Source: Candidatus Bacteroides merdipullorum (GTDB lineage Bacteria > Bacteroidota > Bacteroidia > Bacteroidales > Bacteroidaceae). Taken from it: DNA of 64,000 nt. The position numbers and the translations under genes are program-made. The stretch lies in assembly GCA_019116045.1 (NCBI GenBank), contig DXCK01000113.1:1-64000 (forward strand), given 5' to 3'. Each line of letters starts with the position of its first letter. Within the stretch, counting starts at the first letter, position 1. Shown here piece after piece: positions 48,284 through 56,334 of this stretch. The notes beneath the pieces are model-generated. The model was not told where the DNA came from. It was given only the letters and a program-made list of their open reading frames with translations, and searched no databases.

Positions 48284-49651
48284 TTATCCGAAGAGGCAGC
48301 GGAAGGCTTCTTCTACCTTGCGCACGGGTACCAGTTCTATCTTTATCTTTGCCGTATTCAGTCCTTGCAGGTTCTGCCGGGGCAGGATGAATTGGCGGAA
48401 ACCTAGCTTCTCTGCTTCGCCGATGCGCTGTTCTATGCGGTTTATGGGGCGGATTTCGCCTGATAGGCCCACTTCGCCAGCCATGCATACTTCAGCCTCG
48501 ATGGCGGCATCCATGTTGCTGCTCAGTATGGCACTGATGACTGCCAGGTCGATGGCCGGGTCGTTCACTTTCAATCCGCCGGCAATGTTCAGAAATACGT
48601 CCTTCTGTGCCAGTTTGAAGCCTACACGCTTTTCCAACACAGCCAGCAGCATGTTCATGCGTCGTGTGTCAAAGCCGGTGGCCGAGCGTTGCGGGTTGCC
48701 GTAGACTGCGCTGCTCACCAGTGCCTGCGTTTCGATGAGGAAGGGGCGTATGCCCTCGATGGCCGAAGCAATGGCCACGCCACTCATGCCCTCGTGATCC
48801 TGGCTGAGTAGGAGTTCCGACGGGTTGCTCACCTGGCGCAATCCATCCTGCCGCATTTCGTAGATGCCCAGTTCCGCTGTGCTGCCGAAGCGATTCTTGA
48901 TGCTACGTAAGATGCGGTACATGTAGTGTTGGTCACCCTCGAATTGCAGCACCGTGTCTACGATGTGCTCCAGCACTTTGGGACCGGCGATGCTCCCTTC
49001 TTTGTTGATATGCCCGATGAGGATGACGGGCGTGTGGCTCTCTTTGGCGAAGCGCAGAATGGAGGCGGCACATTCCCTTACCTGGGCAATGCTGCCCGGT
49101 GATGATTCCAGGCTTTCGGTCGATATGGTCTGTATGGAGTCGATAATGACCAGGTCGGGTTGCGTGTTCTTGATATGTACGAAGATTTGCTCCAGTGAAG
49201 TCTCGCAGGCAATGAGGCAATCGCTCGATGTGTGGGTTAGTCGGTCGGCACGCAACTTCAGCTGGCGGGCGCTTTCTTCGCCCGATATGTAGAGGATGCG
49301 CTTTTCGGGCATCCGCAGCACGGTTTGCAGGATAAGTGTGGACTTGCCAATGCCTGGTTCTCCGCCCAGCAGTACCAGCGAGCCGCGTACCAGCCCGCCG
49401 CCCAACACGCGGTTCAGTTCATCGTCGTGCATGTCGATGCGTGGTTCGTCATCGGCATTGATTTCGTTTAGTGTCACCGGCTTTGACTTTGTTTTGGCTA
49501 GTCCGGTCAATGAGGGGCGTGCCGCAGGCTCCTTGCGCACGATTTCTTCGACGAAGGTGTTCCATTGTCCGCACGAAGGACATTTGCCTTGCCACTTGGG
49601 CGATTCTTGCCCGCAGTTGCTGCATACATATACGGTCTTCTCTTTTGCCAT
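48284..49651 (-). CDS. radA: DNA repair protein RadA
   Basis: A 455-aa RecA-like ATPase that drives branch migration of recombination intermediates in the cytoplasm. The N-terminal C4 zinc finger has Cys10, Cys13, Cys24 and Cys27 (YVCSNCGQESPKWQGKCPSCG). Walker A GGEPGIGKST is at about 96-105, Walker B-like DLVIIDSIQT at about 166-175, the RadA-specific KNRFG motif at 252-256, and a Lon-protease-like domain covers the C-terminal third (AGEVGLSGEIRPI). Length and order are those of bacterial RadA. Single gene with its own -7 box. Confidence 0.97.
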   Translation of the reverse strand: MAKEKTVYVCSNCGQESPKWQGKCPSCGQWNTFVEEIVRKEPAARPSLTGLAKTKSKPVTLNEINADDEPRIDMHDDELNRVLGGGLVRGSLVLLGGEPGIGKSTLILQTVLRMPEKRILYISGEESARQLKLRADRLTHTSSDCLIACETSLEQIFVHIKNTQPDLVIIDSIQTISTESLESSPGSIAQVRECAASILRFAKESHTPVILIGHINKEGSIAGPKVLEHIVDTVLQFEGDQHYMYRILRSIKNRFGSTAELGIYEMRQDGLRQVSNPSELLLSQDHEGMSGVAIASAIEGIRPFLIETQALVSSAVYGNPQRSATGFDTRRMNMLLAVLEKRVGFKLAQKDVFLNIAGGLKVNDPAIDLAVISAILSSNMDAAIEAEVCMAGEVGLSGEIRPINRIEQRIGEAEKLGFRQFILPRQNLQGLNTAKIKIELVPVRKVEEAFRCLFG

Positions 49652-49670
49652 TTCGTTGCTTATTTGTGGT

Positions 49671-49678
49671 CAAAGGTA
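49671..49678 (-). promoter_or_regulatory. -7 box of radA
   Basis: TACCTTTG on the minus strand, 19 bp before the ATG at 49651; the leader would be nearly absent. Confidence 0.6.
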
Positions 49679-49763
49679 CGATTAATATGGGTAGTTTCCT
49701 CCATATTCTGCACTTTTATCGCAAAAAAGTGGGATGAAGTGATAGATTGTATGCTTTTATTGC

Positions 49764-49771
49764 TACATTTG
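49764..49771 (+). promoter_or_regulatory. -7 box of the threonine operon
   Basis: TACATTTG, 37 bp before the leader ORF at 49809 and 235 bp before thrA. No clear -33 box. Confidence 0.6.
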
Positions 49772-49808
49772 CAACATCTTATTCATCAGAAACGATAGAA
49801 ACCAGGCT

Positions 49809-49868
49809 ATGGACAAGTATTATCCGCATACCGTCACATCAATGCGCACCATGACCCTTCGGGGTTAG
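49809..49868 (+). CDS. Putative Thr-containing leader peptide of the threonine operon
   Basis: ATG to TAG, 19 residues: MDKYYPHTVTSMRTMTLRG. Four of the nine residues 8-16 are Thr, and it lies between a -7 box and a terminator-like hairpin in front of thrA, the expected place for an attenuation leader. The last codons form an ACCC-TTCG-GGGT hairpin (49854-49865) with a stable UUCG tetraloop, a candidate pause site. No Ile run is present, unlike the enteric thrL. Coding is inferred, not proven. Confidence 0.5.
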   Translation: MDKYYPHTVTSMRTMTLRG

Positions 49869-49920
49869 GGATAGTATTTCGTGTTTCTACGTGTTACACA
49901 TTATTTTCGGTTTTTCCTTT

Positions 49921-49961
49921 CCTCCGTCTGCGGAGGCTGCCCGGCAGGAACGGGCTTTTTT
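49921..49961 (+). promoter_or_regulatory. Tandem hairpins with T-run, candidate thr attenuator
   Basis: Hairpin CCTCCG-TCTG-CGGAGG (49921-49936), then GCCCG (49939-49943) pairing with CGGGC (49951-49955) and six Ts. An alternative CTGC/GCAG pairing (49937-49946) competes with the second stem. The terminator stem is only 5 bp but GC-only. thrA starts 45 bp later. Confidence 0.55.
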
Positions 49962-50006
49962 CCTACATATTATTTACATACAGTAACTTCATTAAAACAG
50001 CATAGG

Positions 50007-52445
50007 ATGAAAGTAATGAAATTCGGCGGAACGTCGGTAGGTTCCGTGGAGAGCATATTGAGTGTGAAACGCATTGTCGAGGCGGAAGCCGGTCGTGAAC
50101 CGGTCATCGTAGTGGTGTCGGCGCTTGGCGGCATTACGGACAAGTTGATAAAGACCTCGCGCATGGCGGCGGCAGGCGATGCGGCGTATGAGGACGAGTT
50201 CCGCGAAATCGTGAGCCGGCACGTGGAGATGGTGAAGCGGGTGATTCCAGAGTTTGACGCGCAGATGACCATGCAGCGCCGGGTGGGGGAGTTGCTCAAT
50301 GAACTGAAGGATATCTTCCAGGGCATCTATCTCATCAAAGACCTGTCGCAGAAGACGTCGGACACGATTGTGAGCTACGGCGAACGCCTTTCGTCCATCA
50401 TTGCCGCCCAACTGACGGGGGCGCGGTGGTATGACTCGCGCAGCTTCATCAAGACGGAGAAGAAGTTTTCGAAGCATGTGTTGGACACGGAGTTGACGAA
50501 CCGGCTGGTGCGCGAGACCTTCAGTGAACTGCCTCCGCTGGTGCTGGTGCCGGGCTTCATTGCCACAGACAAGGACACGGGTGAAGTGACCAACCTGGGT
50601 CGGGGCGGGTCGGACTACACGGCGGCAATCATCGCGGCGGCGCTGGATGCGGACAGCCTGGAGATTTGGACGGACGTGGACGGATTCATGACGGCCGACC
50701 CCAGGGTCATCTCTACGGCCTATACCATCAATGAACTGAGTTACGTGGAGGCGACGGAGTTGTGCAACTTCGGCGCGAAGGTGGTCTATCCGCCGACAAT
50801 CTATCCCGTGTGCCACAAGAACATACCTATCCTTATCAAAAACACCTTTAACCCGGCGGGAGCGGGAACGGTCATCAAGCAGACCGTGAGCAGTCCGCAG
50901 GGCAAAGCCATCAAGGGCATCTCATCCATCAACGATACGAGCCTCATCACGGTGCAGGGCCTGGGCATGGTGGGGGTGATTGGCGTGAACTACCGCATCT
51001 TCAAGGCTCTGGCGAAGAATGGCATCAGCGTCTTCCTGGTGTCGCAGGCGTCGTCGGAGAACTCTACGTCCATCGGTGTGCGCAATGCCGACGCTGACCT
51101 GGCGTGCAGTGTGCTGACGGAGGAGTTTGCCAAGGAGATTGAGATGGGCGAGATATCGCCCATGCAGGTGGAGCGCGACTTGGCCACGGTGGCCATCGTG
51201 GGCGAGAACATGAAGCATACGCCGGGCATCGCGGGCAAGCTGTTCGGCACGCTGGGGCGGAACGGCATCAACGTCATTGCCTGCGCACAGGGGGCGAGCG
51301 AGACCAATATTTCGTTTGTGGTGGACAGCAGGTATCTGCGCAAGTCGCTCAACGTCATCCACGACTCGTTCTTCCTGTCCGAATACCAGGTGCTGAACCT
51401 CTTCATCTGCGGCATCGGCACGGTGGGTGGCAAGCTCATCGAGCAGATTCGTAGCCAGCGGCAGCGGCTGATGCAGGAAAACGGCCTGCAACTGAACGTG
51501 GTGGGCATTGCCGACGCCTCGCGCTCGATGTTCAGCCGTGAGGGCTTCGATCTGTCACGTTTCCGCGAGGAGCTGAAGGAGAAGGGGCAGGAGAGCGACA
51601 CGCAGCGCCTGCGCGACGGCGTCATTGGCATGAACATATTCAACAGCGTCTTCGTCGACTGCACGGCCAGCCCCGACGTGGCGGGCATCTACGAGGAGTT
51701 GTTGCGGCACAACATCTCCGTCGTGGCGGCCAACAAGATTGCCGCATCCAGCGAGTACGAGAATTACCTCCGCCTGAAGCAGACGGCGCGTCAGCGGGGT
51801 GTGAAGTACCTGTTCGAGACCAACGTGGGTGCGGGCCTGCCCATCATCAACACCATCAACGACCTTATCCACAGCGGCGACAAGATTCTGAAGATTGAGG
51901 CCGTGCTGAGCGGCACGCTGAACTACATCTTCAACCAGCTCAGCGCCGACGTGCCTTTCAGCCAGACCATACGCATGGCGCAGCAGGAGCGCTACTCCGA
52001 GCCCGACCCGCGCATCGACCTCAGCGGCAAGGACGTCATCCGCAAGCTCGTCATCCTGGCGCGCGAGGCGGGCTACCGCATCGAGCAGGGCGACGTGGAG
52101 CGGCACCTCTTCGTGCCCGACGACTTCTTCGAGGGGTCGCTGGACGACTTCTGGCGCAAGGTGCCCTCGCTGGACGCCGACTTCGAGGCGCGCCGCCGGC
52201 GGCTGGAGGCCGAGCACAAGCACTGGCGCTTCGTGGCGCGGCTGGACGGCGGACGGGCGTCGGTGGGACTGATGGAGGTGGCCCCCGGGCATCCGTTCTA
52301 CGGGCTGGAGGGCAGCAACAACATCATCCTGCTGACCACCGAGCGCTACCGCGAGTACCCGATGATGATTCAGGGCTACGGCGCGGGAGCCGACGTGACC
52401 GCCGCGGGCGTCTTTGCCGACATCATGAGCATTGCCAATGTCTGA
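50007..52445 (+). CDS. thrA: Bifunctional aspartokinase / homoserine dehydrogenase
   Basis: An 812-aa fusion enzyme for steps 1 and 3 of threonine synthesis. The ATG at 50007 gives MKVMKFGGTSVGS, the universal aspartokinase start; the frame is open upstream but that part is leader. Kinase domain about 1-290 (VVVSALGGITDKL; YGERLSS; WTDVDGFMTADPRVI), two ACT domains about 310-455 (ITVQGLGMVGVIGVNYRIF; VAIVGENMKHTPGIAGKLF), and homoserine dehydrogenase from about 465 (NLFICGIGTVGGKLIEQI; ETNVGAGLPIINTINDLI; VLSGTLNYIFNQL; GKDVIRKLVILARE). Threonine feedback through the ACT domains is expected from the family. First gene of the operon with the homoserine kinase and thrC genes. GC-rich codon use. 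Confidence 0.98.
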   Translation: MKVMKFGGTSVGSVESILSVKRIVEAEAGREPVIVVVSALGGITDKLIKTSRMAAAGDAAYEDEFREIVSRHVEMVKRVIPEFDAQMTMQRRVGELLNELKDIFQGIYLIKDLSQKTSDTIVSYGERLSSIIAAQLTGARWYDSRSFIKTEKKFSKHVLDTELTNRLVRETFSELPPLVLVPGFIATDKDTGEVTNLGRGGSDYTAAIIAAALDADSLEIWTDVDGFMTADPRVISTAYTINELSYVEATELCNFGAKVVYPPTIYPVCHKNIPILIKNTFNPAGAGTVIKQTVSSPQGKAIKGISSINDTSLITVQGLGMVGVIGVNYRIFKALAKNGISVFLVSQASSENSTSIGVRNADADLACSVLTEEFAKEIEMGEISPMQVERDLATVAIVGENMKHTPGIAGKLFGTLGRNGINVIACAQGASETNISFVVDSRYLRKSLNVIHDSFFLSEYQVLNLFICGIGTVGGKLIEQIRSQRQRLMQENGLQLNVVGIADASRSMFSREGFDLSRFREELKEKGQESDTQRLRDGVIGMNIFNSVFVDCTASPDVAGIYEELLRHNISVVAANKIAASSEYENYLRLKQTARQRGVKYLFETNVGAGLPIINTINDLIHSGDKILKIEAVLSGTLNYIFNQLSADVPFSQTIRMAQQERYSEPDPRIDLSGKDVIRKLVILAREAGYRIEQGDVERHLFVPDDFFEGSLDDFWRKVPSLDADFEARRRRLEAEHKHWRFVARLDGGRASVGLMEVAPGHPFYGLEGSNNIILLTTERYREYPMMIQGYGAGADVTAAGVFADIMSIANV

Positions 52446-52576
52446 CCCGACGCTGCCGGAAATGCGCCCCGACGCCGCTAAAAACGCGCCCTGACGCGGT
52501 TAAAAATGCGACCCGACGCATTTTCAACGCCGACCCGACGCGGTTGTAAACGCGACCCGACGTATTTTCAACGCCG
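52445..52576. repeat. Six degenerate 22-bp tandem units between thrA and the kinase gene
   Basis: Units start at 52445, 52467, 52489, 52511, 52533 and 52555. The common form is ACCCGACGCGGTTAAAAA then CGCG; alternate units (4 and 6) share GCATTTTCAACGCCG-like sequence, suggesting a 44-bp higher-order pair. A partial unit follows (ACGGGTCGCAGTT). The array begins on the last base of the thrA stop codon and fills most of the 182-bp gap. Confidence 0.88.
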
Positions 52577-52627
52577 ACGGGTCGCAGTTCAGACCCCCAA
52601 AGTATAACCCTAAAAACAAGAAGCGAT

Positions 52628-53947
52628 ATGAAACACATTATTATATTAGGGGACGGCATGGCCGACCATCCCGTCCCCTCGCTGGGCGGGCGGACGCTGC
52701 TCCAGGACGCTCGTACCCCGTGGATGGATCTGCTGGCGCGCCTGGGGCGCAACGGGCGGCTCGTCACCGTCGCCCCCGGCTTCCACCCCGGCAGCGAAGT
52801 GGCCAACATGTCCGTGCTGGGCTATGACCTGCCCACCGTCTACGAAGGCCGCGGCCCGCTCGAGGCGGCCAGCATCGGCGTCGACCTCGCGCCCGGCGAC
52901 ATGGCCATGCGTTGCAACCTGGTCTGCCTCGAGGGCGACCTGCTGAAGAACCACTCCGCCGGGCACATCACCACGGAGGAGGCCGACACGCTCATCCGCT
53001 TCCTGCAAGAACGGCTGGGCGACGAGCGCGTCCACTTCTACACCGGCGTGCAATACCGCCACCTGCTGGTTATCCGCGGGGGCGAAAAGCGCCTGGACTG
53101 CACGCCGCCGCACGACGTGCCCCTGCAGCCCTGGCGGCCGCTGCTGCCTAAGGCAGCTACGAGCGAAGAGCTACAAGCGACGAGCTACAAGCTACGAGCT
53201 ACAAGTGGTGACGGAGATACGGACGGACTCGTAGCTCGTAGCTCGTCACTCGTAGCTAATACCCCGTCACTCACAGCTAAAGATACCGCCGACCTGCTCG
53301 ACACGCTCATCCTACGCTCGCAAGACCTGCTGCGCGACCATCCGCTGAACAAGCAACGCATCGCCCAAGGCAAAGACCCCGCCAACAGCATCTGGCCCTG
53401 GAGCCCCGGCTACCGTCCGCAGATGGAGCCCTTCTCCGCCCGCTTCCCCCAGGTGAGGAGCGGGGCGGTCATCACCGCCGTCGACCTCATCCGCGGCATC
53501 GGGCGCTATGCCGGACTGCGGCGCATCGACGTGCCCGGCGCCACCGGACTCTATGACACCGATTACGAGGGCAAGGTCCGCGCCGCTCTCGACGCCCTGC
53601 GCACCGACGACTTCGTCTACCTGCACATCGAGGCCAGCGATGAGGCCGGCCACGAGGGGGACATCGCCCTGAAACGCCGGACCATCGAAGACCTCGACCG
53701 CCGTGTCGTCGGCCCCGTCTACGAGGCTGTGAAGGATTGGCCCGAGCCCGTGGCCATCGCTGTCCTGCCCGACCATCCCACGCCCTGCGAGGTGCGCACC
53801 CACACGGCCGAGCCCGTGCCCTTCCTTGTCTGGCATCCCGGCATCGAGCCCGACGCCGTGCAGACCTTCGACGAGGTGGCCGCCTGCGAGGGTTCGTATG
53901 GCCTGCTGAAAGAAGACCAATTCATTAACACATTCATGAACGCTTAG
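52628..53947 (+). CDS. Proposed homoserine kinase (ApgM-like phosphoglycerate mutase family)
   Basis: A 439-aa protein of the alkaline-phosphatase superfamily, often annotated as cofactor-independent phosphoglycerate mutase. Metal-site sequence is present: ILGDGMADHP at the start, SEVANMSVLGYD, and the C-terminal HIEASDEAGHEGD and VLPDHPTPC. The subfamily that sits between thrA and thrC has been proposed to be the missing homoserine kinase, and this gene is exactly there with no thrB in sight, so that role is preferred. The gene is odd: residues about 176-217 (ATSEELQATSYKLRATSG and beyond) are encoded by an inserted palindromic repeat between LLPKA and DTADLLDTLILRS, where relatives have only a short linker. 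The frame is intact, so the protein is probably still active with a surface loop. Confidence 0.85.
   Translation: MKHIIILGDGMADHPVPSLGGRTLLQDARTPWMDLLARLGRNGRLVTVAPGFHPGSEVANMSVLGYDLPTVYEGRGPLEAASIGVDLAPGDMAMRCNLVCLEGDLLKNHSAGHITTEEADTLIRFLQERLGDERVHFYTGVQYRHLLVIRGGEKRLDCTPPHDVPLQPWRPLLPKAATSEELQATSYKLRATSGDGDTDGLVARSSSLVANTPSLTAKDTADLLDTLILRSQDLLRDHPLNKQRIAQGKDPANSIWPWSPGYRPQMEPFSARFPQVRSGAVITAVDLIRGIGRYAGLRRIDVPGATGLYDTDYEGKVRAALDALRTDDFVYLHIEASDEAGHEGDIALKRRTIEDLDRRVVGPVYEAVKDWPEPVAIAVLPDHPTPCEVRTHTAEPVPFLVWHPGIEPDAVQTFDEVAACEGSYGLLKEDQFINTFMNA
53155..53278. repeat. Palindromic repeat element inserted in frame in the kinase gene
   Basis: The left half has five GAGCTAC or AGCTAC(G/A)AG units; the right half has four CTCGTAGCT or CTCGTCACT units in the opposite sense. 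The core arms 53169-53198 and 53228-53257 are complementary at 27 of 30 positions, with a 29-nt loop. The element has no stop codon in the frame of the gene and adds about 42 residues. It resembles the simple palindromic elements of Bacteroidetes intergenic regions, but here it is inside a coding sequence. Confidence 0.85.
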
Positions 53948-53951
53948 ACTT

Positions 53952-55256
53952 ATGAACTATTACAGCACCAACCACCAGTCGCCCGCCGCCACCCTTCAGG
54001 AAGCCGTGGTGCGCGGACTCGCCCCCGACAAGGGCCTCTATATGCCGGAGCATATCCGTCCGCTCCCGCCCGAGTTCTACGAACAGATTGACCGCATGAC
54101 CCTGCCCGACATCGCCTGCCGCGTGGCCGACGCCTTCTTTGGCGACGACATCCCCAGCGATACGCTGCACGAACTGGTGCGCGACACGATGAGCTTCGAC
54201 ATACCGCTCGTGCCCGTCGCTGACCACATCCACGCGCTCGAGCTCTTCCACGGCCCCACGCTGGCCTTCAAAGACGTGGGCGCCCGCTTCATGGCCCGCC
54301 TGTTGGGCTACTTCATCCGCCGCGAGGGTGCGGGCGAGGTCAATGTCCTCGTGGCCACGTCGGGCGACACGGGCAGTGCCGTGGCCAACGGCTTCTTGGG
54401 CGTGGAGGGCATCCGCGTCTACGTGCTCTACCCCAAGGGCAAGGTCAGCGAGATACAGGAGAAGCAGTTCACCACCCTGGGCCGCAACATTACGGCCATC
54501 GAAGTGGACGGCACCTTCGACGATTGCCAGGCCTTGGTGAAGGACGCCTTCATGGATGCCGACCTCAACGCCCACATGCGCCTGACCAGTGCCAACAGCA
54601 TCAACGTGGCACGCTTCCTGCCGCAGTCGTTCTACTACTTCCATGCCTACGCCCAGTTGAAGCGCGCCGGTCGTGCCGACGGCGGGGTGGTGGTGTGCGT
54701 GCCCAGCGGCAACTTCGGCAACATCACCGCAGGGCTGTTTGCCGCCCGCATGGGCCTGCCCGTCAGCCGCTTCATTGCCGCCAACAACCGCAACGACATC
54801 TTCTATCAGTACCTGCGCACGGGTGTCTATTCGCCCCGTCCCAGCATCGCCACCATCGCCAACGCCATGGACGTGGGCGCGCCCAGCAATTTCGCCCGCA
54901 TCCTGGCCCTCTACGACGGTAGCCACGACGCCATCTCGGCCGACATCAGCGGTGCCACGTACACCGACGAGCAGATTGCCGACACCGTGCGCGCCACGTG
55001 GCAGCAGCACCGCTATCTGCTCGACCCGCACGGCGCCTGCGGCTACCGTGCTTTGCAGGAGGGGCTACGTCCCGGCGAGACGGGCATCTTTCTGGAGACC
55101 GCCCATCCGGCCAAGTTCAAGGACACGGTGGAGCGCATCATCGGGCAGCCCGTCGACATCCCCGCCAAGCTCCGCGCTTTCATGCAGGGCACCAAGCAGA
55201 GCGTGCCGATGCCGAAGGACTTCCCCGCCTTCAAGGCCTATCTGATGGGGCAGTGA
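53952..55256 (+). CDS. thrC: Threonine synthase
   Basis: A 434-aa PLP enzyme that converts O-phosphohomoserine to threonine, the last step of the pathway. It begins with MNYYSTNHQSPAATLQEAVVRGLAPDKGLYMPE, the usual ThrC N-terminus (in pieces), has the PLP lysine Lys107 in HGPTLAFKDVGARF, the phosphate-binding VATSGDTGSAVANGF and the later VPSGNFGNITAGL. Long (class II, bacterial) type. It starts 4 bp after the kinase stop codon, so the two are tightly coupled. GC-rich codon use as in the rest of the operon. Confidence 0.98.
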   Translation: MNYYSTNHQSPAATLQEAVVRGLAPDKGLYMPEHIRPLPPEFYEQIDRMTLPDIACRVADAFFGDDIPSDTLHELVRDTMSFDIPLVPVADHIHALELFHGPTLAFKDVGARFMARLLGYFIRREGAGEVNVLVATSGDTGSAVANGFLGVEGIRVYVLYPKGKVSEIQEKQFTTLGRNITAIEVDGTFDDCQALVKDAFMDADLNAHMRLTSANSINVARFLPQSFYYFHAYAQLKRAGRADGGVVVCVPSGNFGNITAGLFAARMGLPVSRFIAANNRNDIFYQYLRTGVYSPRPSIATIANAMDVGAPSNFARILALYDGSHDAISADISGATYTDEQIADTVRATWQQHRYLLDPHGACGYRALQEGLRPGETGIFLETAHPAKFKDTVERIIGQPVDIPAKLRAFMQGTKQSVPMPKDFPAFKAYLMGQ

Positions 55257-55270
55257 TGGCGGATTTATTA

Positions 55271-55390
55271 CCCAGCAGGGGCGCAGGGTTACTATCCAGC
55301 AGGGGCGCAGGGTTACTACCCAGCGGGGGTGCAGGGTTACGCCCCAGCGGGGGTGCAGGGTTATGCCCCTGCGGGGGCGCTGGATAAACG
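55271..55390. repeat. Five 24-bp tandem units between thrC and mscS
   Basis: Units start at 55271, 55295, 55319, 55343 and 55367; the first four are nearly identical (CCCAGCAGGGGCGCAGGGTT plus 4 nt, or CCCAGCGGGGGTGCAGGGTT), and the fifth is degenerate (CCCTGCGGGGGCGCTGGATA). CCCAGC and GCTGGG-type halves could also pair between units. Confidence 0.92.
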
Positions 55391-55416
55391 GAATCAATAG
55401 GAACCAATAAACAACA

Positions 55417-56301
55417 ATGAATCATATGTATCTGACATCCTTTTTACTGACGGCGGCCGCACCCGCCCAGGCCGCACAAGACGGGGCTGACAAAGTGCAA
55501 CAAGTCATACAGCACCTCATAGACGGCGGCGTCGACATCGGCGGGCGCATCCTGGGGGCGCTGGTCATCTTCCTCATCGGGCGTTTCCTCATCTCCTTCC
55601 TCAACAAACTGGTGCGGCGCATCCTGGAGCGGCGCAAGGTCGATGCCGGCATCCGCAGCTTCGTGGAGAGCCTGGTGAACATCCTGCTGATGGTACTGCT
55701 CATCGTGGCCATCGTGGACAAGCTGGGCATCGAGACCACCTCCTTCGCCGCCCTGCTGGCTTCGGCCGGTGTGGCCGTGGGCATGGCCCTGAGCGGCAAC
55801 CTGCAGAACTTCGCCGGCGGGCTCATCATCCTGCTGTTCCGCCCCTACAAGGTGGGCGACTGGATAGAGTGCCAGGGCGAGAGCGGCTCGGTGAAGGAGA
55901 TACAAATCTTCCACACCATCCTGACCACGGCCGACAACAAGACGGTTTACATCCCCAACGGCTCGGCGTCGAGCGGCGTGGTGGTGAATTACAGCAACGA
56001 GGAAACCCGCCGCGTAGACTGGGTGGTCGGCGTGGAATACGGTGAAGACTATTCCCGGGTGGAGGAGGCGGCACGCCGCATCGTCGCGGCCGACAAACGC
56101 ATCCTCGACACGCCCGCGCCCTTCATCGCCCTGGATGCCCTGGATGCCAGCAGCGTCAATATCCGCATCCGCGTGTGGGTGAAGAACGCCGACTATTGGG
56201 GCGTGTACTACGATGTGCAGCGCGCCATCTACGACGAGTTCAACAAGGCCGGCATCGGCTTCCCCTTCCCGCAACTCACGGTGCATCAGGCCAAGGACTG
56301 A
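55417..56301 (+). CDS. mscS: Small-conductance mechanosensitive channel (MscS family)
   Basis: A 294-aa inner-membrane channel that opens under membrane tension during hypo-osmotic shock. The N-terminus is Ala-rich and signal-like (SFLLTAAAPAQAAQ), followed by three membrane helices at about 45-65, 85-108 and the pore helix TM3 (SFAALLASAGVAVGMALSGNLQNFAGG), then the beta-domain starting at RPYKVGDWIECQGESGSV, with the conserved TADNKTVYIPNGSASSGVVVNYS. The C-terminal alpha/beta domain ends at FPQLTVHQAKD. Length matches E. coli MscS. Separated from thrC by the 24-bp repeat array, so it may be read from the thr transcript or a hidden promoter. Confidence 0.95.
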   Translation: MNHMYLTSFLLTAAAPAQAAQDGADKVQQVIQHLIDGGVDIGGRILGALVIFLIGRFLISFLNKLVRRILERRKVDAGIRSFVESLVNILLMVLLIVAIVDKLGIETTSFAALLASAGVAVGMALSGNLQNFAGGLIILLFRPYKVGDWIECQGESGSVKEIQIFHTILTTADNKTVYIPNGSASSGVVVNYSNEETRRVDWVVGVEYGEDYSRVEEAARRIVAADKRILDTPAPFIALDALDASSVNIRIRVWVKNADYWGVYYDVQRAIYDEFNKAGIGFPFPQLTVHQAKD

Positions 56302-56334
56302 GCGCTGTCAGGGTGCTGTCTCTTTGGGGTCTGC

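Noticed and set aside
53312-53920. Minus-strand frames over the kinase and thrC genes
   Set aside because: GC-rich genes open all frames; no motif supports them, and the plus-strand proteins are secure.
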